Part shown: positions 8,551-16,690 of the stretch, in pieces
Layout of the letters: every line of letters begins with the position of its first letter
Numbering within the stretch: the first letter of the stretch is position 1
Source of the DNA: Corallococcus sicarius
Lineage (GTDB): Bacteria; Myxococcota; Myxococcia; Myxococcales; Myxococcaceae
Assembly: GCF_003611735.1 (NCBI RefSeq)
Contig: NZ_RAWG01000064.1
Coordinates: 1-40,088 of the forward strand
DNA length: 40,088 nucleotides
Direction: 5' to 3'
Notes under the pieces: model-generated
The model's input: the letters and a program-made list of their open reading frames with translations, nothing else
Told to the model about the DNA's origin: nothing
The model's database searches: none
Program-made: the position numbers and the translations under genes

Positions 8551-9666
8551 ATGGCACAGCAGGAGACGTCCAGGCGGGTGCGGTACGCGGTGGTGGGGGC
8601 GGGCAACCTGACCCAGGTGGCGATCCTCCCGGCGTTCCAGCACGCGGAGGAGAACTCTGAACTCGTCGCCATCATCTCCTCCGACAAGGAGAAGCGGGAC
8701 GTGCTCCAGCGCCAGTACGGCGTCGAGCACGTGGGTGACTACGGCGAGTACGAGCAGGTGCTGCGCGAGTCGCGCGCGGACGCGGTCTACATCGTCCTGC
8801 CCAACACGATGCACCGCGGCTTCACCGAACGGGCCGCGCGCGTGGGGGTGCACGTCCTCTGCGAGAAGCCGATGGCGACCTCCGTGGAGGACTGCGAGGC
8901 GATGATCCGCGTCACCAACGACAACGACGTGAAGCTGATGATCGCCTACCGGCTCCACTTCGAGGAGGCGAACCTCCAGGCCATCGAACTGGTGCGCTCC
9001 GGGAGGCTGGGCGACCCGCGGATGCTCAGCGCGGTCCTGACGCAGCAGGTGCGCGAGGGCGACATCCGGACGAACACGGGGCTGGGGGGCGGGGCGCTCC
9101 TGGACGAGGGGCCCTATCCCATCAACGCCGCGCGCTACCTCTTCCGCGACGAGCCCCGCGAGGTGTTCGCGTACACCAGCGGCGGCGACAGCCGCTTCCA
9201 CGGCGTGGACGCCACGGCGTTCGCCCTGATGCGCTTCCCGAACGGGCGGGTGGCCCAGTTCGGCATCAGCCACGAGGCGTCCGCGGTGTCCAGCTACCGG
9301 CTGGTGGGCACCGAAGGGGACCTGCTCGTGCAGCACGGCTTCGGGTACGGCACCGACATCGAGCACGCGCTCACGGTGGGCGGCAAGACGCAGACGCGCA
9401 CCTTCAAGAACAGCGACCAGTTCGCCCCGGAGCTCATCTACTTCTCGCGGTGCGTGCTGGAGGACCGGGAGCCGGAGCCCAACGGCATCGAGGGCCTGGC
9501 GGACGTGCGCGTCATCGTCGCGTTGCAGGAGTCCGCGCGCACCGGACGGCCCGTGAAGCTGGCGCCCTTCGAAAAGCCCAAGCGCCCCACGCTGGAGCAG
9601 CTCATCGTGAAGCCCGCGGTGGAGCCGCCCGAGCCCGTCAACGCGCCCGCTCCCGCGCAGGGCTGA
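8551..9666 (+). CDS. Gfo/Idh/MocA-family NAD(P)-dependent oxidoreductase
   Basis: 371 residues. An N-terminal Rossmann fold (YAVVGAGNLTQVAILPAF, about 13-30) binds NAD(P). The family's EKPMA motif, whose Lys is catalytic, is present near 110. The C-terminal substrate domain contains GGGALLDEGPYPINAARYLF, in which the Asp and the position normally held by a second catalytic residue are in the expected place. Such enzymes oxidise or reduce sugars, inositols or related alcohols; this one resembles glucose-fructose-oxidoreductase/xylose-dehydrogenase-type members. There is no signal peptide or Tat motif, so it is cytoplasmic. The C-terminal 30 residues are Pro/Ala-rich and probably disordered. 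It stands alone, 252 bases before the biosynthetic operon. Confidence 0.93.
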   Translation: MAQQETSRRVRYAVVGAGNLTQVAILPAFQHAEENSELVAIISSDKEKRDVLQRQYGVEHVGDYGEYEQVLRESRADAVYIVLPNTMHRGFTERAARVGVHVLCEKPMATSVEDCEAMIRVTNDNDVKLMIAYRLHFEEANLQAIELVRSGRLGDPRMLSAVLTQQVREGDIRTNTGLGGGALLDEGPYPINAARYLFRDEPREVFAYTSGGDSRFHGVDATAFALMRFPNGRVAQFGISHEASAVSSYRLVGTEGDLLVQHGFGYGTDIEHALTVGGKTQTRTFKNSDQFAPELIYFSRCVLEDREPEPNGIEGLADVRVIVALQESARTGRPVKLAPFEKPKRPTLEQLIVKPAVEPPEPVNAPAPAQG

Positions 9667-9851
9667 GCCCGTACCGGGTTGTACGTATGGGATTGCCGCG
9701 ACCTCCGGCGTGACGCGCCGCGCTCGATTCACGCTGGAAGTCGGGTGCCACCCACGCGCGGAGTGTTGCCTCCTCCATCGCGCAACGTCGCTGCACATTC
9801 AAAGACATATCAATACGTTTCAATCACAGGTCGCGGCGGTGGGTTGCGAAT

Positions 9852-9894
9852 CATTGCGTCAATGCTTGACGTGCTAGGAATACGAGGGTACCCA
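9852..9894 (+). promoter_or_regulatory. Candidate promoter and palindrome before the biosynthetic operon
   Basis: The 252-base gap before the operon contains an unusually AT-rich patch (about 9790-9870). Within it a TTGACG (9866-9871) stands 17 bases before TACCCA (9889-9894), a possible -35/-10 pair with a poor -10. Just upstream is the palindrome CATTG-CGT-CAATG (9852-9864), touching the -35, which could be a repressor or activator site. The next gene starts at 9919. Confidence 0.35.
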
Positions 9895-9918
9895 GTCAGC
9901 CACTGATTGGAGGCCCGC

Positions 9919-10767
9919 ATGCGCTTCACCCGCTATTGCCGCTCCATCCTGTTCACTCCGGCGTTGGCAGTGGATCGCTTTGCCCGGGGGCAACAATCCG
10001 GCGCGGACATCAGCCTGGTGGATCTGGAGGACTCCGTCGCGGCGGCGCACAAGGACGCGGCCCGGCAGCACGCGGAGGCGTTCTTCCTGGCGCCACGGGT
10101 GGGTGACAGCCGCCGGGCGGTGCGCATCAATTCGGTGACGCGGCATGAGGGCCTGAGGGATTTGCTGGCCCTGCGCGCGTACGCGGCGAAGCCCGACGTG
10201 GTGATGGTGCCCAAGGTGGAGTCACCGCGCGACCTGGAGATCGTCGAACAGGCGCTGGGCCCGGAGTGCGCGCACGTGGACCTGCTGGCGCTGGTGGAGA
10301 CGCCGCGCGGGCTGGAGAACATTGGCGCCATCGTGACGGCGACGCCCCGCCTGAAGGCGCTGGTGTTCGGCTCGGCGGACTTCTCCTTCAGCATTGGCGC
10401 GGCGCTCACCTGGGAGCCCATGCTCTACGCCAGGGCGCGGCTGGTGACGGCCGCGCGGTCCGCGAACCTCCAGGTGGTGGACTCGCCCCTGTTCGACATG
10501 AGCGACCTGGAGGGGCTGCGCAAGGAGGCCGCGCTGGCCCGGGGCATGGGCTTCAGCGGCAAGGCCGCCATCCACCCGCACCAGGTGGAGATCATCAACA
10601 AGGCCTTCTCCCCGGACGAGCGCACCCTGCAGAAGGCGCGGAAGATCGTCGCGGAGAGCCAGGCCCGGGACGCGAACATCTGCGTCGTCGACGGCGCCAT
10701 GGTGGGCACGCCCTTCATCGAAGCGGCGAAGCGCACGCTCGAGGACTTCGGTCCCTCCGAAGGCTGA
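9919..10767 (+). CDS. HpcH/HpaI (CitE-like) lyase, malyl-CoA-lyase superfamily
   Basis: 282 residues. ATG 9919 has GGAGG at 9909-9913. The TIM-barrel CitE pattern is clear: RSILFTPAL at the N-terminus, DLEDSV, an Arg in AVRINS, VPKVESP, LALVETPRGL with the metal-binding Glu, FGSADFSFSIG with the metal-binding Asp, and GFSGKAAIHPHQV near the C-terminus. Family members cleave or form beta-hydroxyacyl-CoA such as malyl-, beta-methylmalyl- or citramalyl-CoA, or hydrolyse malyl-CoA. It is the first gene of the 12-gene operon; the next gene is 59 bases on. I infer that it supplies or consumes a short branched hydroxyacyl-CoA for the pathway. The direction and substrate are unknown. Confidence 0.9.
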   Translation: MRFTRYCRSILFTPALAVDRFARGQQSGADISLVDLEDSVAAAHKDAARQHAEAFFLAPRVGDSRRAVRINSVTRHEGLRDLLALRAYAAKPDVVMVPKVESPRDLEIVEQALGPECAHVDLLALVETPRGLENIGAIVTATPRLKALVFGSADFSFSIGAALTWEPMLYARARLVTAARSANLQVVDSPLFDMSDLEGLRKEAALARGMGFSGKAAIHPHQVEIINKAFSPDERTLQKARKIVAESQARDANICVVDGAMVGTPFIEAAKRTLEDFGPSEG

Positions 10768-10826
10768 GCGTCCCTCCCTTTCACCCTCCCGTTTCGCCCC
10801 ATCCATCCCGCGCAGGAGGAGTCCGC

Positions 10827-12059
10827 ATGGCAACGAGCATTCCCGAGAGCGTCCTGGGCCCCCGGCGCTACCGCAACAACGAGAAGTTCGTCGGCCTGGG
10901 TGACGCCGGCTGGCAGCAGGCCGAGGACCACGGCCTCATCAACCTCAAGGTGGACTTCGAGTCGAACAACCGGCTCATCGACCAGGCCACCGGGCACGCC
11001 TTCTCGGTGCTGTGCTCGTGCTCCTACCTGGGGCTCAACCACCACCCGGCCATCCTCGAGGGCGCCATCACCGCGCTGCGCGAGGAGGGCACCATTGGCC
11101 TGGCGCTCTCCACGCTGCGCATCCGCCTGGGCTTGATGGCGCGGCTGGAGGAGGGGCTGCGGGATTTGTATGGCTGTCCGTCGCTGCCGGCCGCGTCGTG
11201 TACCGCGCTGACGGCGGGCATCCTGCCGCTGCTCGCGTCCGGGCACCTGACGGAGGACGGGCAGCCGCGCGTCATGGTGTTTGATCGCTTCTGTCACTTC
11301 TCCATGGCGTACGTGAAGCCCATCGTCGGGGACGAGAGCCTGGTGCTGACCAGCCCCCACAACGACCTCAACTACCTGGAGGACGTCTGCAAGAAGTACC
11401 CGCGCGTCGCCTACGTGGCGGACGGCGCCTACTCCATGGGCGGGCTCATCGCGCTGGAGGGGCTGCTCCAGCTCCAGGAGAAGTACGGCCTCTTCCTGTA
11501 CATCGACGACTCGCACTCGCTGTCCATCACCGGCGCGAAGGGCGAGGGCTGGGTCCGCTCCCGCCTGAAGATGAACCCGCTGACGATGATCGTCGCGTCG
11601 CTGGCCAAGGCGTTCGGCAGCGCGGGCGGCGTGGCCATGCTGGGCAGCGAGAAGCTGTTCAACTTCCTCAACCGGAACGCCGGCCCGCTGGCGTGGTCGC
11701 AGAACCTCCAGGTGCCGTCCATCGGCTCGTCGCTGGCGAGCATCGCGCTGCAAAAGAGCCCGGAACTCAAGCAGCTCCAGGACAAGCTCGCGCGGAACAT
11801 CGCCTACTTCGACAGCCAGTTCCCCTCCGCGCACGCGGGCAACGGCATGCCCATCCGCAAGATTGAGGTGGGCGAGGAGGAGAAGGCGGTGCGCCTGTCC
11901 CAGGAGCTGTACCGGGCGGGCTACTACTGCTCGGCGGTGTTCTTCCCCGTGGTGGCCAAGGGCGAGGCCGGCGTGCGGATCATGATGCGCGCGGACATGG
12001 AGCCGGAGGAGCTGACGCGCTTCTGCGCGACGGCCAAGGGCATCATCTCCGGCTTCTGA
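10827..12059 (+). CDS. Alpha-oxoamine synthase-family PLP enzyme
   Basis: 410 residues with an AGGAGGAG ribosome site. This is a fold-type I PLP protein of the KBL/BioF/ALAS/serine-palmitoyltransferase group. Family features are SYLGLNHHP near 67-75, the PLP-binding Asp/His region YIDDSHSLSITGAKGEG, and the Schiff-base Lys261 in SLAKAFGSAGG. The C-terminal FFPVVAKGEAGVRIMMRADM also fits. These enzymes join an amino acid to an acyl-CoA or acyl-ACP with loss of CO2, giving an alpha-amino ketone. The TLRIRLGL segment differs from the usual SGTR(I/L)..G of close relatives, suggesting a separate subfamily. With an ACP and a ketosynthase in the same operon, an ACP-bound chain is a plausible acyl donor (inference). 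Confidence 0.92.
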   Translation: MATSIPESVLGPRRYRNNEKFVGLGDAGWQQAEDHGLINLKVDFESNNRLIDQATGHAFSVLCSCSYLGLNHHPAILEGAITALREEGTIGLALSTLRIRLGLMARLEEGLRDLYGCPSLPAASCTALTAGILPLLASGHLTEDGQPRVMVFDRFCHFSMAYVKPIVGDESLVLTSPHNDLNYLEDVCKKYPRVAYVADGAYSMGGLIALEGLLQLQEKYGLFLYIDDSHSLSITGAKGEGWVRSRLKMNPLTMIVASLAKAFGSAGGVAMLGSEKLFNFLNRNAGPLAWSQNLQVPSIGSSLASIALQKSPELKQLQDKLARNIAYFDSQFPSAHAGNGMPIRKIEVGEEEKAVRLSQELYRAGYYCSAVFFPVVAKGEAGVRIMMRADMEPEELTRFCATAKGIISGF

Positions 12060-12086
12060 AGAAGCCCACGCGCGAGGACACACGAC

Positions 12087-12608
12087 ATGGAGCGCACTGG
12101 CTACAAGCAGGTGGGACCGCAGCGCTACCGGGAGCTGCTGGGCTTCGCGTTCGAGGACTTCACCGTCGGAGACGTCTTCGAACACCGCCCGGGCCGCACG
12201 GTGACGGAAGCGGACAACGTGCTGATGAACACGCTGAGCCTCAACCCGTCCCCGCTGCACCTGGACGCGGCCTACTGCCAGCACACGCCGTGGGAGCGGC
12301 CGCTCATCTCCAGCCTGGTGACCTTCAGCGTGGTGTGCGGAATGAGCGTGCGCAGCACCAGCGGCCGGGCGCTGGCGAACCTGGGGTGGGACCGCATCCG
12401 GCTCACGCACCCGGTGTTCGCCGGGGACACGCTGTACGCGGAGAGCCGCATCCTCGCGAAGCGCCTGTCGGAGAAGCGCAAGGGCGAGGGCATCGTCACC
12501 TGTGAGACGCGCGGGCTGAAGTCCACGGGCGAGGTGTTCCTGACGTTCGAGCGCAGCTTCCTCGTGCCCACGCGCGAGCACGGCGTGGACGAAAGGGCCG
12601 GGTACTAA
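12087..12608 (+). CDS. MaoC-like hotdog hydratase/dehydratase
   Basis: 173 residues, 27 bases after the oxoamine synthase. The MaoC/hydratase-2 hotdog pattern is recognisable: FEDFTVGDVFEHRPGRTVTEADN, then LSLNPSPLHLDAAYC, then PLISSLVTFSVVCGMSV, then LGWDRIRLTHPVFAGDTLYAES. The catalytic His of the NPxH-type loop is present (PLHLD), but the canonical GDxNP Asp is not in its usual place, as in the mesaconyl-CoA-hydratase-like branch. Members hydrate or dehydrate 2-enoyl-CoA, including mesaconyl-CoA to beta-methylmalyl-CoA. Proximity to a CitE-like lyase makes a methylmalyl-type substrate plausible, though this is inference. Confidence 0.88.
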   Translation: MERTGYKQVGPQRYRELLGFAFEDFTVGDVFEHRPGRTVTEADNVLMNTLSLNPSPLHLDAAYCQHTPWERPLISSLVTFSVVCGMSVRSTSGRALANLGWDRIRLTHPVFAGDTLYAESRILAKRLSEKRKGEGIVTCETRGLKSTGEVFLTFERSFLVPTREHGVDERAGY

Positions 12609-12614
12609 AAGGTC

Positions 12615-13598
12615 ATGCGCGCCGTCGTCTACGAAGGCTCCGGGGGCCCGGAGGTGGTGAAGCTGCGCGAGGTTCCCCGGCCGGTGCCCACGGGCAACGC
12701 GCTGCTCGTGCGGGTGCACGTCACCGCGCTCAACCGCGCGGACCTGCTCCAGCGGGCCGGCGTGTACCACGTGCCGGAGGGCCAGTCCGCCATCCCCGGC
12801 GTGGAGGTCGCCGGCACGGTGGAGGCGTGGGGCGAGGACGTGAAGGGCTTCACCAAGGGCCAGCGCGTGTTCGGCGTGGTGGAGGGCGGCGGCTACGCGG
12901 AGTTCTGCCTGCTGGACGCGGACATGGCGCTCGTCATCCCGGAGGCCTTCAGCTTCGAGGAGGCGGCGGCCACCGCGGAGTCCTGCCTCACCGCGAACGA
13001 GACGCTGTTCGAATTGGGCGGGCTGAAGCCCGGGCAGACGGTGCTCGTACACGCGGGCGCCAGCGGCATCGGCACCACGATGGTGCAGATGGTGAAGCAC
13101 ATTGGCGCGACGGCGCTGTGCACGGTGGGCACGCCCCGGAAGGTGGAGGCGCTGACGAAGCTGGGCGCGGATGTCGCCATCGACTACCGGCGCCAGGACT
13201 TCGTCGCGGAGGTGCTGGCGCGCACGGGCGGCGAGGGCGTGGAGCTGGTGATGGACTTCGTGGGCGGCGCGTACCTGTCGCGCAACCTCTCCGTGCTGAA
13301 GCACGAGGGGTGCCTGGTGCTGGTGGGCCTGTTGGACGGGATGGCGGCGGAGTTGGACCTCTTGCGCGTCGTCCAGCGCCGGTTGCAGCTCAAGGGCTCG
13401 TCCCTGCGGCTGCGGCCCATGGTGGAGAAGCGGCAGGTCAACGCGCGCTTCCGGCAGCGGTGGATGGAGGTGCTGGCGCGGGGAGGCCTGCGGCCCGTCA
13501 TCCACGGAGCGTGGCCGCTGGAGGCGGTGGTGGAGGCCCACGCGGAGATGGAGGCCAACCGCAACATCGGCAAGCTCCTCCTCACGGTGGCGGGGTGA
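12615..13598 (+). CDS. Quinone-oxidoreductase/enoyl-reductase-like MDR protein
   Basis: 327 residues, starting 6 bases after the previous stop. It belongs to the zinc-free medium-chain dehydrogenase group, PIG3/QOR type. An N-terminal GroES-like domain (VVYEGSGGPEVVKLREVP, LNRADLLQRAG, PGVEVAGTV) is followed by a Rossmann domain with VLVHAGASGIGTTMVQMVKHIGA (about 143-165), where the glycine-rich turn binds NADPH. The structural Cys tetrad of zinc enzymes is absent. Members reduce quinones or, in trans-acting biosynthetic forms, the double bond of enoyl thioesters. In this operon reduction of the MaoC-derived enoyl unit is a reasonable guess. Confidence 0.9.
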   Translation: MRAVVYEGSGGPEVVKLREVPRPVPTGNALLVRVHVTALNRADLLQRAGVYHVPEGQSAIPGVEVAGTVEAWGEDVKGFTKGQRVFGVVEGGGYAEFCLLDADMALVIPEAFSFEEAAATAESCLTANETLFELGGLKPGQTVLVHAGASGIGTTMVQMVKHIGATALCTVGTPRKVEALTKLGADVAIDYRRQDFVAEVLARTGGEGVELVMDFVGGAYLSRNLSVLKHEGCLVLVGLLDGMAAELDLLRVVQRRLQLKGSSLRLRPMVEKRQVNARFRQRWMEVLARGGLRPVIHGAWPLEAVVEAHAEMEANRNIGKLLLTVAG

Positions 13599-13602
13599 CG
13601 CC

Positions 13603-14082
13603 GTGGCCGACCTGAGCGAGTTCCTCGCGCGAGAGCAGGTGGACGCGCGCCTCTTGACGCTGGCCACGCCGATGACGACGGCGGCCGCCGCGGCGCATGA
13701 GCTGGGCATCCCCGTGGCCAGCATCTTCAAGTCGCTGGTGCTGACGACGGACGCGGACGAGGTGCTCGTCGTGGTGCTGCCCGGGGACCGGCGCGTGGAC
13801 TTCAAGGCGGTGGCGCGCGCCGCCGGCTGTCGCAAGGCCGTGTTCGCGAGCACCGAGCGGGCGCTGGAGGCGACGGGCTATCCGCCGGGCGGCACGCCGC
13901 CCCTGGGCTACCCCCGACCGCTGCGCGTGTTCGTGGACGAGGCCGTCCTCCAGTACCCCGAAGGGTACGGCGGCGGTGGGCGGCCGGAGCTGCTGCTGCG
14001 CCTCACGCCCGCGGAGCTGCTGCGCGTGACGAAGGGCACCGTGGGCCCCCTGAGCATTCCAACCGAAGCATCGACCCCCTGA
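13603..14082 (+). CDS. YbaK/ProX-type aminoacyl-tRNA deacylase
   Basis: 159 residues from GTG 13603, four bases after the previous stop. The fold is marked by HELGIPVASIFKSLVL, where the Lys of FKSLV is the family's functional residue, and by the substrate loop GGTPPLGYP. YbaK, ProXp and related proteins hydrolyse mischarged tRNA, typically Cys- or Ala-tRNA-Pro, or non-protein amino acids. It is unusual inside a biosynthetic operon. It may protect the cell from mischarging by an amino acid analogue made by this pathway, or may have been recruited to deacylate something else; both are inference. Confidence 0.88.
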   Translation: MADLSEFLAREQVDARLLTLATPMTTAAAAAHELGIPVASIFKSLVLTTDADEVLVVVLPGDRRVDFKAVARAAGCRKAVFASTERALEATGYPPGGTPPLGYPRPLRVFVDEAVLQYPEGYGGGGRPELLLRLTPAELLRVTKGTVGPLSIPTEASTP

Positions 14083-14098
14083 AGAGAGGACGCCCGCC

Positions 14099-14377
14099 AT
14101 GCAGGAAGACGTCTCGCGCAGCCTGAAGAAGATCCTGACGAACCAACTCTTCGTGGAGATCCCCGAGGAGCAGATTGGCGGGGACGACGGGCTCCAGTCC
14201 GTCGTCGGCCTGGACTCCGTGGGCTTCCTGGAGCTGCGGGTCATCTGCGAGGACCAGTTCGGCGTGAGCATCTCCGACGAGGACTTCGACACGGAGAACT
14301 TCCGCACCCTCAACCTGCTGTCGGCCCTCATCGTGAAGCTCAAGGCCCAGCAGCAGAAGCAGGGGGGCACGAAGTGA
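14099..14377 (+). CDS. Acyl carrier protein
   Basis: 92 residues; ATG 14099 follows AAGAGAGG. The four-helix ACP pattern has the phosphopantetheine site GLDSVGFLEL with Ser40. The spacing and acidic helix III (SISDEDFDTENFRTLNLLSALI) are typical of type II carriers. It should be activated by a phosphopantetheinyl transferase encoded elsewhere. Its stop overlaps the start of the aminotransferase gene (GTGA), indicating translational coupling. It is the only free-standing carrier in the operon, so it presumably holds the chain for the ketosynthase, dehydratase, aminotransferase or oxoamine synthase. Confidence 0.95.
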   Translation: MQEDVSRSLKKILTNQLFVEIPEEQIGGDDGLQSVVGLDSVGFLELRVICEDQFGVSISDEDFDTENFRTLNLLSALIVKLKAQQQKQGGTK

Positions 14378-15771
14378 AGGTGCCCGCCGCGGGGGAGACG
14401 CTCGGGGCGGAGGAGGTGGCCCGCCTGCGCGCCGGCATGGCGCTGCAGATGGACCACTACGGCGGGGGGCGCCTGCCCTTCGTCTGCCTTCAGGCGAAGG
14501 GCCTGGTGCAGCACATGGCCGCGCTGGAGGGGCCGGACGCGGGCCGCGTCGTGGAGGTGCTGGACGCCAGCGGAGGCTACGCGAGCGCGTGCCTGGGCGC
14601 GGGCCATCCGCGCATGCAGGAGGCGCTGCGCGACGGCCTGGAGCGCACGGGCTACGTCACCGACGAGCTGGGCTCGCTGGAGCGCACGCTGCTGCTGGAG
14701 GGCCTGTTCGGTCCGCAGGGGCTCTGGGCGGATCGCTTCCCGGGGAGCGCGTACCACGCGAGCGGCCGCAACTCCGGCTCCGAGGGCCTGGAGCTGGCGC
14801 TGCGGCTGGTGCTGGAGTCGAACTTCGACCGGCGGCGGATGGCGCCGAAGCCCGAGCGCGCGGAGCGGCGGACGATCCTCGCCTTCGAGGGCGCGTGGCA
14901 TGGGTGGACGCAGGGCCTGGTGAGCCTGCTCAACCGCCGGCACTACCGGCTGGGCATTCCGCTGCCCCCCGTGGAAGGCCCGGCGGGGCTGGACGTGCAG
15001 TTCCTGCCGTTCGGCGAGTTCGAGCACCTGGAGACCTTCTTCGCGGAGCACGGGCGGAAGCTGGCGGGCGTCTTCGTGGAGCCCATCCAGGGGGACGCCG
15101 GCATCCTGGTGCCTCCCGCGGGCTACCTGCGCCGGCTGGCCGCGCTCTGCCGCGAGCACGAGGTGCTGCTGGTGGCGGACGAGGTGCTCACGTTCGCGAA
15201 GACGGGCCGCTTCTTCGGCATGACGGACGCGGAGGGGCCCATCCCCACGGACATCACCGTCATCGGCAAGAGCCTGGGCATGGGCGTCGTCTCCACGTCC
15301 ATGGTCATTGCCCGGCGCGAGCTGTCGGTGCGCTCCAGCGGCGCGGTGTCCACGTCCGACCTGCGGCCCCTGACGAGCGCGGTGCTGCGCTCGGGCATCC
15401 AGTACCTGTCCGGCGAGGGGCTGGTGGAGCGCACGGGGCCGCTGGGTGAGCAGCTGCGCGCGCAGCTTCGCAAGGACGTGGCGCAGGCGTTCCCGGAGGT
15501 GTTCCAGGAGGTCCGGGGCCTGGGCTACATGAACGGCATCGAGCTGACGGAGCGCGCGGCGGGCAACCTGGGCAAGCTGCGGGCGCGGCTGCTCGACGCG
15601 GGCATCTTCGTGGAGTTCATGGCTGGCGCGGGGCGGCGTTCGCGGGGCCTGCGCTACCTGTTCCCGGCGATGCGCATTGCTCCGCCGCTCATCGCGGGGG
15701 AGGCGGACCTCCAGGAGATGGTGGCCCGCATCCAGCGCGGCGTGCGGACGTTCGTGGAGTCCGGGTCGTGA
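14374..15771 (+). CDS. Class III PLP aminotransferase
   Basis: 465 residues from GTG 14374, overlapping the ACP stop by four bases. It is fold-type I, of the ornithine-aminotransferase/glutamate-1-semialdehyde-aminomutase group. Visible elements are LDASGGYASACLGAGHP, SGRNSGSEGLELALRL, FEGAWHGWTQG, FVEPIQGDAGILVPP, the PLP-binding Asp in LLVADEV, and the Schiff-base Lys299 in TVIGKSLGMG. The PLP site is complete. The usual SGSEA is here SGSEG. Lying between the ACP and a thioesterase, it probably aminates an aldehyde or ketone of a carrier-bound or released chain, as seen with aminotransferases in polyketide and lipopeptide loci. The substrate cannot be deduced. Confidence 0.93.
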   Translation: MKVPAAGETLGAEEVARLRAGMALQMDHYGGGRLPFVCLQAKGLVQHMAALEGPDAGRVVEVLDASGGYASACLGAGHPRMQEALRDGLERTGYVTDELGSLERTLLLEGLFGPQGLWADRFPGSAYHASGRNSGSEGLELALRLVLESNFDRRRMAPKPERAERRTILAFEGAWHGWTQGLVSLLNRRHYRLGIPLPPVEGPAGLDVQFLPFGEFEHLETFFAEHGRKLAGVFVEPIQGDAGILVPPAGYLRRLAALCREHEVLLVADEVLTFAKTGRFFGMTDAEGPIPTDITVIGKSLGMGVVSTSMVIARRELSVRSSGAVSTSDLRPLTSAVLRSGIQYLSGEGLVERTGPLGEQLRAQLRKDVAQAFPEVFQEVRGLGYMNGIELTERAAGNLGKLRARLLDAGIFVEFMAGAGRRSRGLRYLFPAMRIAPPLIAGEADLQEMVARIQRGVRTFVESGS

Positions 15772-16211
15772 CGCAGGCGGCGGTCGCGCTTCCGGAGGTT
15801 CCTTCCGCGCTGCGCCGCAAGGTGGAGCACGTGGACACGGATGCTTCCGGGGTCGTGCACTTCTCCCGCTACGCGTCGCTGCTGGAGACGGCGGGGCTGG
15901 AGGAATTGGAGCGCCGGGGGGCCGGACTGGAGGTCCTGGCGGCGCAGGGACTGGATCTGCGGGTGCGGGAGCTGCGCGTCAGCTACCGCGCGGCGGCGCG
16001 CTTCCAGGACTGGTTGGTGATGGTGCCCGCCGTGGAGCACGTCGGGCCCGCGAGCTTGAAGCTGGGCGTGAAGCTGTACCGCGAAGGTGCGGGGCCGGAA
16101 CCGCTGTTGCTTGCCTTTGGAAGTCTGGACCTCGCCGTCGTCAACAAAGAGAACGGAGTGCCCGCATGTCTACCGCCGTCCCTCAGCAGCGCGCTCAAGC
16201 TGGCGCCGTGA
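15768..16211 (+). CDS. 4HBT/YbgC-like acyl thioesterase
   Basis: 147 residues from GTG 15768, overlapping the aminotransferase stop by four bases (GTGA). The hotdog signature VEHVDTDASGVVHFSRYASLLE contains the catalytic Asp and matches 4-hydroxybenzoyl-CoA thioesterase/YbgC enzymes. The rest (RVRELRVSYRAAARFQDWLVM) continues the fold. It should release acyl chains from CoA or ACP, or edit stalled ones. The last 15 codons overlap the next gene in another frame, and that tail has little conserved character. Confidence 0.88.
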   Translation: MTQAAVALPEVPSALRRKVEHVDTDASGVVHFSRYASLLETAGLEELERRGAGLEVLAAQGLDLRVRELRVSYRAAARFQDWLVMVPAVEHVGPASLKLGVKLYREGAGPEPLLLAFGSLDLAVVNKENGVPACLPPSLSSALKLAP

Positions 16212-16690
16212 ACGAAGTGGAGCGCACGCCCAAGCCGCTGGGCTTCACCGCGCTGAAGCAGTGGCTGCGGCACCGCCACCCGATGGTCTACCTGGACCGC
16301 ATCGTGGACCATGAGCCGGGGAAGTTCCTGGACGCGCTCATCTCCATCTCCGGCAACATGGACTGCATCGCCGGCCACTTCCCGGAGCGGGCCATCTACC
16401 CGGGCAGCCACCTCATCCAGTCCTTCGCGCAGGCGGGCATCATCCTCTACCAGATGAGCACGTCGATGCTGGCCGAGGACGAGCTGACGCTCATCGGCTC
16501 CGTGGAGGCGCGCTTCCTGAAGGTCGTCGTGCCGGGTGACCAGGTGCTGCTGCGCGTGCAGGTGAACCGGCTGGCCGGAGGGCTGTTCCACTTCACGGGC
16601 AAGGCGATGGTGGGCTCCACCCGTGTGGCGGCGTTCCGCGCGAGCCTCGTCCGCTCCCGGGTCTCCGACCTGGGCGCTCCGTTGTGGTGA
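16166..16690 (+). CDS. FabZ/FabA-like hotdog dehydratase with substituted active site
   Basis: 174 residues. ATG 16166 has CGGAG seven bases upstream and overlaps the thioesterase gene by 46 bases; GTG 16208 is an alternative without a ribosome site. The body follows 3-hydroxyacyl-ACP dehydratases: HRHPMVYLDRIVDHEPGKFLDAL, GHFPERAIYPGSHLIQSFAQ, then EDELTLIGSVEARFLKVVVPGDQVLLRVQ. Catalytic His71 is present in HFP. The position that holds the catalytic Glu in FabZ (Asp in FabA) is Gln85. The protein may therefore be inactive, bind chains without dehydrating them, or work by a variant mechanism. It probably acts on the operon's ACP. Confidence 0.87.
   Translation: MSTAVPQQRAQAGAVNEVERTPKPLGFTALKQWLRHRHPMVYLDRIVDHEPGKFLDALISISGNMDCIAGHFPERAIYPGSHLIQSFAQAGIILYQMSTSMLAEDELTLIGSVEARFLKVVVPGDQVLLRVQVNRLAGGLFHFTGKAMVGSTRVAAFRASLVRSRVSDLGAPLW

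Noticed and set aside
8413-9798. Upstream extension of the esterase frame to 830 codons
   Set aside because: The extension is antisense to the Gfo/Idh/MocA gene, and the lipoprotein signal fixes the start near 8412.
10425-13853. A 1142-codon minus-strand open frame across the operon
   Set aside because: It is antisense to five genes with clear conserved motifs, and its translation is His/Arg/Ala-rich without domains. Long antisense frames are expected at this GC content.
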